From Paraphysomonas bandaiensis (taxonomy: Eukaryota > Chrysophyceae), in assembly GCA_965644295.1 (NCBI GenBank), contig CBFFRP010000090.1:1-64000 (forward strand): 64,000 nucleotides of DNA, written 5' to 3'. The stretch's first letter is position 1. Each line of letters starts with the position of its first letter. A program made the translations under genes and the position numbers. The notes under the pieces are model-generated. The model searched no databases. It was not told the DNA's origin and worked only from the letters and a program-made list of their open reading frames with translations. Below, piece after piece: positions 24,387 to 36,249 of the stretch.

Positions 24387-26485
24387 TTACTTTTCGAACA
24401 TCATTGTAATATCACTGGACTTCTTCAGTTGTTCGATCACCATCGATGGCTCACTCAAATGTTTCTGACTGTTCATGAGCACTGTATCATAAAAAGCTTT
24501 AAATTCATCAAAGTCAATAGTCCCTGTGTTCTTTGTGTCAATAGCATCAAAGAGATGCTGAACGTCTTCTGATGTTGACTCCAGCTGGCTGGCATCCATG
24601 TACAAAGCATTCGACTCATCAGCGACAATACAACTCAGGGCAAGCGCAAGTTCGTGGATGTTAATACTCCCGGTCCCATCGATATCGAACATGTTAAAGT
24701 AAAATCTATGCAAAAAGTTCAAGTAAGTTACAGTAATTAGTGACATAAAATATTCTGCATTGTGGTACTACTATCACATAAAACAAAACCGAGGTGCATT
24801 TGTACAAGCAATCACCTCACTGCAGAGTCCTTGTCGCTCTCCTCCTCTGTTTCTGCCTCCTTAAAAGCTACCATTGTCACGAGAAAATCCTTGAGATCAA
24901 TCGTCCCAGTCCGACCAATATCGAAGATTCTAAAGACCTGAGGAGTAGCAAGCTCTGGAAGGTTACACTCGAGCAAAATTGTTACAAAAGCTGGAAAGTC
25001 GATATTACTGTCTCCTTCGCTCTCATAATCAGAATCTTTAGCCGACATTGAGTTCACAACCATGGATTTGAGGGCTTTCATTTTATTTTCATAAGCTTCA
25101 TAGTCAAGAGCTATATTAGGGTCACACTCAATATTGTTAAGACTCAGTGCGCGTCGAGCCTCCAATAATACAGTCGGCACCTCTATACAGCTCATTGACT
25201 CCAGTTTCATAGGACTTGCAATGAGCTTCTTATCTGGGCCAAGAAATGGCAATGCACACTTCAGCTTTTCTTTACGGAGAACATTTCCCGCCACCAGATT
25301 CTTGTCAAGAAAAAATGTCTTCATCCTCTGGCGCAGAGCCAGAGTCTTGATGCGGGTGTAGTAGGCTTTGCCCATGTCGACGTCTGAGGCTTCGCCCTTG
25401 ATCCATGGATGTTCAAGCACCTCTGCTGCAGAATATCTCTTGGTGGGATCACGTTGAAGTAGTTTTGAAACCAAGTCTTTTGCGTTATCAGACACATTGG
25501 TCCATGCAACTCCGGTCATTGGAAAATATGTGCCCTCTATGGTCTGTTCCAGTTTATGTGGGCTAAATGCTGCATTGCCACTCAAAAGAGAATATAGTGT
25601 ACACCCAGCCTGCCAGAGGTCGCTTTTAGGTGAGTACTCATAAGTCAGCAGGGACTCCGGAGCAACATAGCCTCTAGTTCCCATTGTGCTGTCGGATTTG
25701 TATATATCAGTACCATCATTCATGCGAACCATCATGCCAACATCTATAATTTTCACAGGAGAGTCATCCTCAAGGGTTACAAGCATTAGATTCTCCAGTT
25801 TCAAATCGCTACATATAATATATAATATGTTAGCTTTCGAAATGGATATAAACTATACTTACCGATGCAAGAAGTGGCGCTTGTGTAATCCATTAAGAGC
25901 GATGACAATACCACGGAATATATTGGCAATGTACTTCTCTGAAACGGTTTTTCTCTCCTGGATTCTGTCGAACATATCACCTCCTAGGACAAGTCAGCTT
26001 CAAATCAAGTTAAGAAAGATGATACCTTCCAAAAGCTCCATGCATATTACCGGGTAACTGCTATGATCAATTTTATACTCAGCATAACCCGAACTAGAGT
26101 CCATAAATACACCATACAGTTGTACTATCCCTTCAATACCAGCCACTTTCGAGAGGATTTCGATCTCGCGATATATGTCTTCCACAATGACTTTAGTTTC
26201 ATTGTATCCGAAGAATTTCAATGCCACTTTACCACCATCTGACTTCTGTGTGGCAGAGTATACCACACCCATACCTCCTTCTGCTATATACTTATCGATT
26301 TTGTAATCATCAGCACGAAGCATCGATATGCTCTCGCCAACATGGGGTATCATTGTCTTCTCAGATAGAGAATCAGGAGCTTTATCCATCTCCTTCTTGG
26401 CCAATTTAGCTTTCATATGATGCCTGCGTCCGAAGCACCCCACACTGCTAAAATCATCGCCCAGTTTAGATGATGACTTTCCCAT
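24387..26485 (-). CDS. Calcium-dependent protein kinase (CDPK-like) with C-terminal EF hands
   Basis: Model: complement of exons 24387-24705, 24816-25808, 25863-25983 and 26026-26485 (630 aa), with introns of 110, 54 and 42 bp. MGKSSSK at the N-terminus is a likely myristoylation signal. The kinase domain (~60-345) has the glycine loop IAEGGMGVVYSA, VALKFF, HRDLKLEN and GTRGYVAPESL. The magnesium triad is DVG instead of DFG: the metal-binding Asp is kept, the Phe is not. The C-terminal ~250 residues carry EF-hand loops DIGRTGTIDLKD, DIDGTGSINIHE and DTKNTGTIDFDE, plus a weaker one at DYESEGDSNIDF. Kinase followed by EF hands is the CDPK architecture of plants, alveolates and other protists. 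It is divergent from the TTC7-like gene. Confidence 0.9.
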
Positions 26486-27167
26486 TGCTAGTAAATCACG
26501 TCTTGATTAAATCGCTTCATTTGTACTCCAGATATGTCTCCGTATGCAATCAGTGTCAGTATCATTGTAATGGTATGAGTGGTATGCGATACTTAACAGT
26601 CAGTCGTACTGGACATACACATACAGCAATGTACACCTCCACAAAAATTTGTGTGGAGAGAGGCCAAATATTGAACACTTCACTTCAATCGCTCTTTTCT
26701 GCATTCATCCAATAAAATAATAGAATTTTCTTATTCGGACCACAGAGTGTTAGCGAATACTTATATATGTAAGTGAAGGAAATGTCGGTAGTATGTACCG
26801 TATCCCGTGTGTATAGGGATATACCGTGTATTCCGGATGGTTAACTGCCTATTGTACACTCTGTACATGAGAGAAGATAATACAACATCGGAGAGGAGTA
26901 TTACATATGTATACCGGTATACGAGTGACATGTATACCTCATGTACTGTTGTATAATATAGCTATACCACATACATATATATACTATACCACACATCAGT
27001 CACTTCTCTTGCAGTGACTTCGATATTCTATTGCACTCACTTCACTTCTAGTTGAGGGGCTCCTCATCTATTGGACAGCAACCCTCATACAGTAGCAGTA
27101 GCAGTAGCAGTGGCAGTGGAGTGCAGTATCGTATAGTTATTTCTCCATATTTAGTTATTGTCATTCT
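26486..27167. promoter_or_regulatory. Divergent promoter region, CDPK / TTC7-like
   Basis: A 682-bp gap between two opposed start codons. It is rich in GTATAC-type words (palindrome TATACCGGTATACGAG near 26910, ATACATATATATACTATACC near 26980) and has a short AGCAGT run near 27093-27120. A shared regulatory role is inferred from position only. Confidence 0.4.
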
Positions 27168-30100
27168 ATGTCGAATTCATCCTATAATCCAAAGGAGCTT
27201 GAGTCTAGAATAGACGGCCATCGACTTGGTAATGACTGGAAGAGTGTGTGTGGTCTGATTGAGCGATATGCTCGTGTATTCGATGTGGGTGCAGTGTCAA
27301 CTGCAGTTGACAGTGATCGCTCTAGATCTTACTACTGGACCGTCATGGCGGAGATTATGGCCTATTATTATACAGATATTGAGACTGCGGGTTACTGTGT
27401 AGTGAAAGCATCTGAGAGTGATGAGTGTAGCATAGAATGGAGGGTTCTATTGGCTAAAATACTATTAGAGAGGTTTGGTTCTATCATACTGCCATCGAAA
27501 GAGCCCAGGAGGAAGGAATCCGCACATACTGAGGATGCTGGAAGTCGAAGTCCGAACTTCAACTCACCCACTAGGGGTATAAGCAATATTGATACATCCG
27601 TATACACGGAAGCTATAGAGGTTGTTATCTGTATTTGTATCTTGTACTGCAGCTTACGTCTATAATGATAGAGTTTAAAGATACAGGACAGAAGAAGTAT
27701 TCAGAACTCGTTGGCCGACTTTTCTTCCGAACATCACCGTGCGATTATGTGTGCCCTTGTGTCACTCTCTTTTTCAGAAATTGTTCAAATATTTCAAGAA
27801 GTTCTCAGTGAAATGAAACGACTACACTTACATCCTAAACACGATCGTATAAAACCGCAGTGGGTATATATTATATGTAAGCGTGCACTTGTCCCAATCC
27901 GACTTATGGAGGCCTACAATGCATGTCTTGCGGGCGAAATTTCAGAGTACAGCTTATGGCTACAGTTGGATGCCGTCTCTGCCCGGGCTGTCATTCATGA
28001 GTTGTGTAGCAGCCGACACCAGGCTAGGAGCGATATGCAACAGGTCTTGTAACTTATATGTTTCTAATCTTCTAACCCAATATATCTCCCTCTAGGTGGT
28101 TAGGTTGGTTAAGTCGAGCACAACACCTCTTTCTCGCATGCCTGTGTCTTGCCGAAATGTGGTGATTTATACAAGCTGTCGCCTTCCTCTCCTTGAACTT
28201 GATTTGAATATGACTTCCGAAGCATTGGCATCCTTCAAGTTATGTATAGCTGGAGATAGTGCGTTGGCACCGCATCTATCTGTGCCGGTACAGATTGCTC
28301 TCTGTATTGCTGCTGGAGAACTTATGCTGCGGATTGCTTGCGTGGCATCTACTACCGAGGCATCGGAAGAGAAAAGCCAAGAGGAAAAGGATAGAACGCG
28401 AGATAAAGCAGTTAGAATTACTAGTGGGCCGCTGAGTGGTGTGGAAGAGTCGAAACTATTGCTGGATACTGCACATGGTCACCTTCTCACCGCAAAGCGT
28501 CTAATGTCTGCCCAAACGCACGGCACTATCAATCGCGATATATCTAATGACTCTCCCAACCCCGGCCGCATTAAGCTCGACCAACACATATCAAGTATGC
28601 ACTGGCATATTCCATCTACCAAATCCGACCCACATAAACTCCTGGATCGGATCAGTGCAGGTCGACTGGCGGTGTCTCTGATGGGAGCATCCATGAGAAT
28701 TGAAACTCCTAGAGGTCGGGTTGACTCATTAGAGCTACTAGAGTGGGGACTGGCATGTGACACCACTCCGTCACTGGAGCTCCTCTGGAATCTTGGTGTT
28801 GCATATGTCTCAAGTGGGCTCAAAATTGATGAGGGATTAGAGCTCATGAGACAATGTATTCCTCTAGCAGCAAGTCTTTCGGCTGACGAAATTGAACCTG
28901 ATATGCCCACCCCTGGTCATGGGTCGAATACTAGCACCCATCGGGCAGGTGGTGTTGCCCTCATTCCCATGCCGAGGCGAGTGATACTTTTGGAATGGTT
29001 GGGACTCAGTCCACAGCCCAGCGGGGACTTTCCGACTCTTCCCGCGGTGGTAGCGGCGCATGTAGCACTGAAGATACTTGGTGATCCTGAGCTTGCAATT
29101 GCCTGTGTGCATGAAGGCCTGCAAGCTATGAATCCGGTGGGAAGGTAAGTGCCTACCGTCTATAGTTGCTATGGGCTTTGAGTTCATTGTATTTGTTATG
29201 TGTTGTATTCATCTATTGTTTGCTGCTTAGGTGTATCCTTCGAGGAATGGACACCTACACTCCGCCCTCAACTTGGTCACAGCGGAGCTCTCCTTCAAAG
29301 CCCTATGTATTATCAGCGACTCCGGCTAGCCCTGGATCCATTCGCAGCATATATCCGAATGATCAATCGATTGTGCCGTTCACTACCCAAAACCTTGCGC
29401 AGATTGCAGCCGACCGATCGCTAAAATCGAACTCCAAACAACCTTCTTCGAGAAGTCCTAGGAGCATTATTCCGCCGTCTTCTGGTACATTCTGGTGTGT
29501 GTTAATGATTATCAGGAGTTATGCAATGTGGGCACGGGATTCGACATTAGCACAGTGTATTGGAGCGGAGAAAGCGGCGGACATGCGCGCGAAAGCCCTG
29601 AAATATTGTAGTTTTTTATCATCGGATGATTTCGCTGCTGCTCATTTGTGCACTAATTTCAGCGGCCATGCCACGACACCGGATAATCTAGAACCGTCAG
29701 CTGCCCAGCGCAACGTCTTGGCAATGGAACATGCTGTGTTGCTAGCAGAGGTGGGCGATATTTCGAAAGCAATCGAGTTAATTAAAGGGCACGTAGAGGT
29801 TGGAGCATGCACTGACCTCCCCCAGGCTCTGCACCTTCTCTCCGTCTTACTTTCATGTGGTACCGGAGACGCACAAGTAATATCATCAGCGATTTCGGTG
29901 TGCTCAAACGCTCTGAGTGCCGCTTCTCGAAGAGTTGTGGAGTCCCCGCAGATGTTGCGCACTTCTGACGTCACACCAAATGCACTCTCTAGTCTCGTGT
30001 GTGGGGCGATCTATATTACATCCACAGTAACCCCTTTGGACGTCGCCAACATTCAACTTACGTTAGCTCGCATAAAGTGGTCGGTGGGGAACAAGGAACA

Positions 30101-31099
30101 AGCTGTTCGATTGACGGACGAGCTGGTAGGTCATGTGGTGAGCTCCGCTGCGGTAGATGCGAATCGTAACAGTGGTTCTAAAAATTCAGCTAATACTCCG
30201 GCAGCCATCGATGGGCCGAAATCGGCTCTAGGAGAACTTCAGTTAAAAGTAGCGTTGTTGACCGGCGCGAGTCAGTTGTACCGGATGGTTGAAAATTTCT
30301 CCCGTGCCCAGATGTGTCTTGAAGAAGCATGGCGGACTCTATTTTCATTTCACCCACAACATATGCGGCACAATACATATGCGCAATCAGAATCTCGTCG
30401 TATGAGTGATATTTCGACAGTGCTCTCTCGCAAGTATATTGAGAAACTTAACTTGGAATTAGATACGGGGTACGGATACCACCGTTCTGAGGAAGGTGCC
30501 GGTCCGGCTTTTTCAGAAGCGCGGTGGCTTGGGATCTTGCGCCAGATACCGACAATGCATGGGTGGAGACTATCCGAGGCAACAGGTTGGGGGGCGAGAC
30601 TTCCGACTGCCTTAGAAGCTGAGGTACTGGCGGAATGCGCAGAGTTAGTTTTTGGTGAGAATCAAGTAGAAGCTGCAGTGGAGCTGTTAACGTTGGCCCT
30701 TTCTATACACCCAGTACATGCACGTTCAATGCTGTGCTTGGCTAAAATTGAGCTCAATGCGTTCGAATCCCAGGATGTTTACGATGACACAGTGCAAAGC
30801 GAAAATACAGTTTATTCGTCGAATACAAATGGGGAGACATTACAGCTGCCGCCAGGGCTGCATAAAGCAAATAGATTAGCCCAAATGGCTGTTGACCAAA
30901 AGCACCTATCTCCTGATGCATGGTATTAAACTTAATACCTCTCTTATATGTGGCTTGATTATTGTTCTTGTACAGGCATACTTTGGGACGGAGTTTTCAA
31001 AATTTAAATATAGTTGACAAAGCTGCCGATGCTTTTGTAACTTCGCTAGAATGTCAACAATATTCACCGATTCGCGACTTTGCAGAGGTGTTGTATTGA
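27168..31099 (+). CDS. TTC7: TTC7-like TPR scaffold protein (PI4-kinase complex)
   Basis: Model: exons 27168-27620, 27687-28043, 28096-29144, 29231-30922 and 30976-31099 (1224 aa), with introns of 66, 52, 86 and 53 bp. N-terminal ELESRIDGHRLGNDWKSVCG resembles the TTC7/YPP1 start. Repeated helix pairs follow, including PLLELDLNMTSEALASFKLC, LEWGLACDTTPSLELLWNLG and AVELLTLALSIHPVHARSML. The last exon restores the typical TTC7 end (DAW-HTLGRSFQ...DKAADAFVTSLE...SPIRDF), which the long ORF alone would miss. TTC7 with EFR3 and FAM126/hyccin places PI4-kinase III alpha at the plasma membrane. The middle (~660-760) is Ser/Pro-rich and probably a loop. Family assignment rests mainly on the two ends. 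Confidence 0.75.
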
Positions 31100-31372
31100 T
31101 GAAGTTATAGGCAGTAGGCAGTATATGTGGAGAAAGTAGGTTGTATATTATTGTAGACACAAGTTTTGAATGTCATATGATGGTTGGCGTACCTTGAGCA
31201 AGTTGCTTTTAGCGACTAAGTTCCGTAGAGATTTACTGTGAAATAGTTATTCGTCATCGGTACCGAATGTATGCTACAGTGTTGAATACCTACTTCACGT
31301 GTAGATTGGAAACGAAGTTAGTGCAGTTAGTAATTGTAATCAAAATTCTCTGTCCGTGTTGTAATAATTGCT

Positions 31373-31377
31373 AATAC
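31373..31377. other. Target-site duplication, left copy
   Basis: AATAC directly before the left LTR; the same pentamer follows the right LTR at 36557-36561. Confidence 0.9.
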
Positions 31378-31684
31378 TATTGAACTACAACCAACTCCTA
31401 CGTGCGTACTTGAAGTTTGGTAAAGTCAATCGCTAGTAGTTATCCTGTATTCTATGTAGCAATGAAATACAGAATATACATGACTACAGTATAGGAGTAG
31501 CTATTACAAGTATACAAAGAAACTGAAAATATAGTAGCTGTTAAAGATATGATTTGTAGAACAGAATGTTGATGTTGGTGAATGACGTGGTTCCTAACTC
31601 ACAGGGCTACAACATCATAAACTTACTATATCTCCTATAATATCAATCAGTCAATATTGCACTAACTAAAAGCGTAAATTAATA
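31378..31684 (+). repeat. Left LTR of the copia element
   Basis: 307 bp, from TATTGAAC to TTAATA. The ends form a short imperfect inverted repeat (TATT...AATA) rather than the usual TG...CA. Its last base is the A of the gag-pol ATG. Confidence 0.95.
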
Positions 31685-34600
31685 TGGCAGCGGATGGAAA
31701 TTTCACGAATGTCGCCTCAGGCTCAAAGGTACCTCCCTTCGAGGAACTGAACTTCAAGAAATTCAAGAAGTTCTTCACCTCATTCCTCATGAGACACAAT
31801 CGAGCTCATCTTGTCCTCTCAAAGGATAAACCAAGGCACATTCATGATCTAGACTCTACAGTCCCAGCGGGAGCTCATATGACTGATGCACAGAAGAAGC
31901 GACTACGCAAAGCGAAGAAACTCTGGAACACCCGGAACGAGACCGCGTACTCCTTCCTGATGGAAGTGTGCAATGCTCACCCAAAAGCAGGCACAACAGC
32001 GGCTCTCTACGAAGGAAGTACAGCAAAAGGGTTACTACAGGCACTGGAAGAGAGATTTCTCAATGTTGAAAAGAATACAGTACAGGCAGAGGTCACAAAG
32101 TTCAATTCAATGAAGATTACCTCAAGTCAGTCAGGAGCAGAGTTCGTCGACAGCGTTGAAGCCCAGGCCAAGATTCTCGAGAATCTAGGTCGTGAAGTCA
32201 CGGAAGACGACAAGCTCACTCGACTAAAGGAAGGTCTCACAGACAAGAGATATTCCCAACTAGCACACAGCCTGTATACAGCAAACGATGTGACATACGC
32301 AAGAGCAAGCAGCCTAATCAAAGGGTATGAAAACACATCATTCGGCAAGCATGCGTTGCAAAATTCAGGGGAAGACAGTGTAAATCAAGCAGTGGATGAC
32401 AGTAAATGGAAAGAGCACAAGAGAAAGGGCAGATGCAATAAGTGCAAGAAACTTGGCCACTTTGCTAGGGAGTGCAAGACTCCAGAACATGTCATAAAGA
32501 GGATGAAGGGGACAAGATCACAGAGAAAAGATAGAGATCACAGAAACAGGGGTGATAACAAAACAAAGCTACCTGTGTGTGAGATATGTGACATCCCAGG
32601 CCATCAGACTAAAGACTGCTTCCACTTGAAGACTGCTAAAGCTGCAGTGGTCAGTTCTAAACGGGGGCGAGACTCTAGAAGGGAAACGGCACCCTACAAG
32701 AACAAGAAAAAACCGCGAGTGTCTGTACATGATTCAGAAGATGAAGCGGGATACGAATCGATGATATGTGTGGAAGAAGAGGTGAATCTAGCACAGAGCA
32801 TGTCAGATGTTATTTATTTAGACAGCGGGTGCAACAAGATGATCCTTACCTCCAAAAACCACATGACCAACCTTCAGCGCGCTGATAGGCAGATGTCCAC
32901 AGCGAACAAAGGTAAACTGTCAATACACAGTGTTGGCGATGTAGGAAGCTTTAAAAAGGTGTACTACGCACCTGAAGCAAGTAAGAACCTCGTAGATATG
33001 AAGAGTATCACAGATAGGGGCTGTGTTGTGACGTTCGATAATGATGAAGTCGTCATTCGAAATAAGACTACGAACAAGACACTCATTAGACAGAGAAGTG
33101 TTAATGGATTATATCCAGTTCGACTCGAAGACTTACTTCAGCTTGGAGAAGAATCCTCAGCAGCACTTGAGGAGCAGGGGTTTGATGACCAGCGAATTCT
33201 ATGGCACAAAAGACTTGGCCATGTCAACTATGATAAACTGACTGAGTCCGACCGCCGAGGCCTAGTTGATGGAATTAATCTGGACAAGAAATATTTCAGA
33301 AAAAAACACAAAAAAACGATATGCAAATGTAATACCTGCATGCGATCGAAACTCACTAGAAAGAACTTCAGGACTCCACGCCAGTTGATGAACTTAGACA
33401 ACAACCCAAAGGAGAGAGGGGTGCTCAGTGCAGATACGATGGAAGTCCTAAACACGCCATCGATGGAAGGCTACAAACATGTGTTACTATTCAAGCACAG
33501 TGATGCAAAACATGTATGGGCTTATGGGTTGAAAAACAAGACTGGGAGTGAAGTGTTAAAGTGTATGAAGGACATGGTAGAGACCCAACTTGTCAAAGAA
33601 GGATTGCAACTACGACGATATCATGCAGATGGCGCAGGAGAATTAGTAGGGCAACATGTCAGGCAGTACTTACGTGAAACCACCAGCACAAGGACTGTAC
33701 AGGTTACTTGGACTCCACGTGACACACCCGAAATGAATTCGCTATCGGAACGCACTAATCGTACAGTGAAGGAGATGGCCCTTGCTATATTGCTCGATAG
33801 TGGCATGCCATCAGTATTTTGGTTCAAAGCAGTCTTGCATGCTGTATATCTGATCAACAGGTTACCTACGAAGACAACGAAAGGATACATCTCACCTTTT
33901 GAGTATATTACTGGAACCGCACCAGATGTGAGTGACTTGAAGATCTGGGGCTGCAAGGCATGGGCTATTGTGCCGAAGGAGCAGCGCCGCAAAGAGTGGA
34001 AAGAAAAGGGAAAACCTGGATACTATATGGGACAATGTCAACAACCTGTTGGACACCAAATATATATTCCAGACCTGAATGCTATTATTGTTGCAGTCAA
34101 TGCACAGTTTGATGAGTCAATTCCAGAGCGTTCACAGGAGTATTTCGACGAAATAGATAATCTACAAATCGACACCTCAGAAACAGCAGAGAGTGTAAAT
34201 GACTATCAGTACCTGGTGGGCCTCAGACATCTTGATGGACACCTGCGTTATGTTACCACCAGAGTGATAGAGAGAAGAGGAGTCATTGTTGCATATAGGA
34301 GATTAGATACGAAAGGAAATACTACCGAGGAGCAAACTCCAATTCATATCAAAGATGTAGTAAAGATGACTCACTCTACAAAGTGTCAGACCGACAAGTT
34401 TAATAGTTTGCGAAATGAGTTGGATCAGACTTGTAATGACAGTGACAATGAACAGAGGACTCCTGACCGCTCAAATCGGGGCGCATCTTCAACAGGTGGG
34501 GCAGATCGAAATCCCAGAACTGAAAAACGACCTCGAAAAAAACGGCACATTGTTAACGTTGGTGTCCTCGGCGATGTCTCATTGTTTCTTGATTCCTCCA

Positions 34601-36201
34601 ACAGCACAATTAAAGAGCCACAGACGCTGGCAGAAGCAAAGAAGACTCCACAGAGAACATACTGGATTGAAGCTACCAGGAAGGAGGTGCACAAGCTTGA
34701 ACGAAGGACATGCTGGAAGATTGTCCGAAGGCCGAAACACCGAAAAATCATAAAATCTAAATTGGTCTTTAAAGTAAAGCGCGACCATCTTGGAAAAATT
34801 AAGAAGTTCAAAGTTCGACTTGTGGCGAAAGGGTTTACTCAAGAACAAGGAGTCGACTATAATGAGACATTCTCCCCAGTAGCTAAAGGTGTATCATTTA
34901 GGCTAGCACTGGCACTGGCTCTGCGATACAATCTGCAACTCCGTCAACTCGATGTAGAAACGGCATTTCCGTATGCAGATCTGGACGAAGACGTGTTTAT
35001 GTCTCCACCTGCAGGAATAGATATTCCACAAGGCTGTTGTTTGAAGATTCTGAAGAGTTTGTATGGCCTAAAACAAGCGCCTCGAAATTGGCATTCAATG
35101 CTGAAGGACAGTATAAAGGCGATGGGGTATAAACAATGTGTTCTTGACCCATGTTTATTTGTACTCAAGGGTACTGATGATAACCTACATATGATACTTG
35201 TGTATGTAGATGATATCATTGTGCTCAGCTCTGACAGCCGTCATATTGAAGAAGTCATCAGCGCCTTTAAGACTCAATATGCCATGCAAGATATGGGGGA
35301 CCTTAAGCATTATTTAGGTCTTACCATTGAGCGTCATAATGGCCAGATTAAGTTACATCAGTCTGCATATGCTAAAGATGTTGTGGCCAGATTCAATCAC
35401 TTGTTGTCAGAAAAGAAGAGACGGTGCAAGGCAACCACACCTCTACCACCTGGCCTAAAGTTGTCCAAGGATGCAAAAGAGGAAGAAACTCGAAAACAGA
35501 GAGAATACGTTGATGCATTTCCCTATCAATCTGTTATTGGTGCCCTAATGTATTTGGCAGTGCATACTAGACCAGACATGGCATATACAGTAAATCTTCT
35601 CTCCCGGTTCACCACAAGACCCACGTACGCTGCATGTCAAGCTGCTCTGCATACTTTATTGTATTTAGAAAATACAGTTGATCAAGGTATCATATTTCCT
35701 AATTTCACAGATGAAGACCCTCTATGTGTGTACTCTGATGCAGATTGGGCCGGAGATCTGGATACATGCAGATCCACTACAGGGTATATCGTATATCTGT
35801 GGGGTGCTCCAATTGCATGGCAGTCCAGACTGCAGCCAACAGTGGCTACGTCGACTATGGAAGCTGAATATATGGCTGCATATGCTGCAATTCAGGAGAT
35901 TGTATGGATACGAGGGGTGATGACAGAGCTCGGAATTCGTGGATTTGAGCTCAGTAAGAATGCGTCTCCAACAATCTTGAATATGGACAGCAAGAGTGCG
36001 ATTGATCTAGCTCAGAACCCGGTAAATCATAAACGTTCCAAGCATATTCGGATCAAGTATCATTGGATTCGAGAGCAAGTGGGAGGCTGTATCGTCAGGC
36101 TGAATCATGTGCCAACGGCAGAGATGACAGCAGACGTGATGACTAAAGCCTTGTCCGAGAAGCTGCACTATCAGCATGTGCACACTATGGTATCGCACTA
36201 A
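31684..36201 (+). CDS. Copia gag-pol polyprotein
   Basis: Single 1505-aa frame, ATG to TAA. Gag (~1-330) ends with two zinc knuckles, CNKCKKLGHFAREC (~251) and CEICDIPGHQTKDC (~299). Protease active site DSGCNK is near 380. Integrase: the HKRLGHVNYDKL ... CNTCMRSK zinc-binding region (~507-560), then catalytic Asp, Asp and Glu near 584 (ADTMEV), 649 (HADGAGE) and 688 (LSERTNR). Reverse transcriptase spans ~1000-1240, with LVAKGFTQEQGVDYNETFSP and YVDDIIVL (~1173). RNase H has VYSDADWAGD (~1349) and TMEAEYMA. No separate gag stop or frameshift exists, so the Gag:Pol ratio must be set another way. All catalytic residues I can check are intact, so the element could be active. Confidence 0.97.
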   Translation: MAADGNFTNVASGSKVPPFEELNFKKFKKFFTSFLMRHNRAHLVLSKDKPRHIHDLDSTVPAGAHMTDAQKKRLRKAKKLWNTRNETAYSFLMEVCNAHPKAGTTAALYEGSTAKGLLQALEERFLNVEKNTVQAEVTKFNSMKITSSQSGAEFVDSVEAQAKILENLGREVTEDDKLTRLKEGLTDKRYSQLAHSLYTANDVTYARASSLIKGYENTSFGKHALQNSGEDSVNQAVDDSKWKEHKRKGRCNKCKKLGHFARECKTPEHVIKRMKGTRSQRKDRDHRNRGDNKTKLPVCEICDIPGHQTKDCFHLKTAKAAVVSSKRGRDSRRETAPYKNKKKPRVSVHDSEDEAGYESMICVEEEVNLAQSMSDVIYLDSGCNKMILTSKNHMTNLQRADRQMSTANKGKLSIHSVGDVGSFKKVYYAPEASKNLVDMKSITDRGCVVTFDNDEVVIRNKTTNKTLIRQRSVNGLYPVRLEDLLQLGEESSAALEEQGFDDQRILWHKRLGHVNYDKLTESDRRGLVDGINLDKKYFRKKHKKTICKCNTCMRSKLTRKNFRTPRQLMNLDNNPKERGVLSADTMEVLNTPSMEGYKHVLLFKHSDAKHVWAYGLKNKTGSEVLKCMKDMVETQLVKEGLQLRRYHADGAGELVGQHVRQYLRETTSTRTVQVTWTPRDTPEMNSLSERTNRTVKEMALAILLDSGMPSVFWFKAVLHAVYLINRLPTKTTKGYISPFEYITGTAPDVSDLKIWGCKAWAIVPKEQRRKEWKEKGKPGYYMGQCQQPVGHQIYIPDLNAIIVAVNAQFDESIPERSQEYFDEIDNLQIDTSETAESVNDYQYLVGLRHLDGHLRYVTTRVIERRGVIVAYRRLDTKGNTTEEQTPIHIKDVVKMTHSTKCQTDKFNSLRNELDQTCNDSDNEQRTPDRSNRGASSTGGADRNPRTEKRPRKKRHIVNVGVLGDVSLFLDSSNSTIKEPQTLAEAKKTPQRTYWIEATRKEVHKLERRTCWKIVRRPKHRKIIKSKLVFKVKRDHLGKIKKFKVRLVAKGFTQEQGVDYNETFSPVAKGVSFRLALALALRYNLQLRQLDVETAFPYADLDEDVFMSPPAGIDIPQGCCLKILKSLYGLKQAPRNWHSMLKDSIKAMGYKQCVLDPCLFVLKGTDDNLHMILVYVDDIIVLSSDSRHIEEVISAFKTQYAMQDMGDLKHYLGLTIERHNGQIKLHQSAYAKDVVARFNHLLSEKKRRCKATTPLPPGLKLSKDAKEEETRKQREYVDAFPYQSVIGALMYLAVHTRPDMAYTVNLLSRFTTRPTYAACQAALHTLLYLENTVDQGIIFPNFTDEDPLCVYSDADWAGDLDTCRSTTGYIVYLWGAPIAWQSRLQPTVATSTMEAEYMAAYAAIQEIVWIRGVMTELGIRGFELSKNASPTILNMDSKSAIDLAQNPVNHKRSKHIRIKYHWIREQVGGCIVRLNHVPTAEMTADVMTKALSEKLHYQHVHTMVSH
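31685..31697 (+). other. Candidate primer-binding site inside the gag start
   Basis: TGGCAGCGGATGG directly follows the LTR. Retrotransposon primer sites start with TGG (complement of tRNA CCA ends) right after the 5' LTR. Compared from memory with the initiator-Met type TGGTAGCAGAGG it has about three mismatches, so the tRNA is uncertain. Codons 1-5 of gag overlap it. Confidence 0.4.
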
Positions 36202-36240
36202 GTAGACTTGCTCATCACAGTATATTCTGATATGTTCATT

Positions 36241-36249
36241 GAGTGGGAG
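36241..36249 (+). other. Polypurine tract of the copia element
   Basis: GAGTGGGAG immediately before the right LTR: eight of nine bases are purine, in the position used to prime plus-strand synthesis. Confidence 0.7.

Noticed and set aside
29200-29424. Alternative 74-aa frame after the third TTC7 exon
   Set aside because: The phase of the upstream donor and the 560-codon continuation select the other frame.
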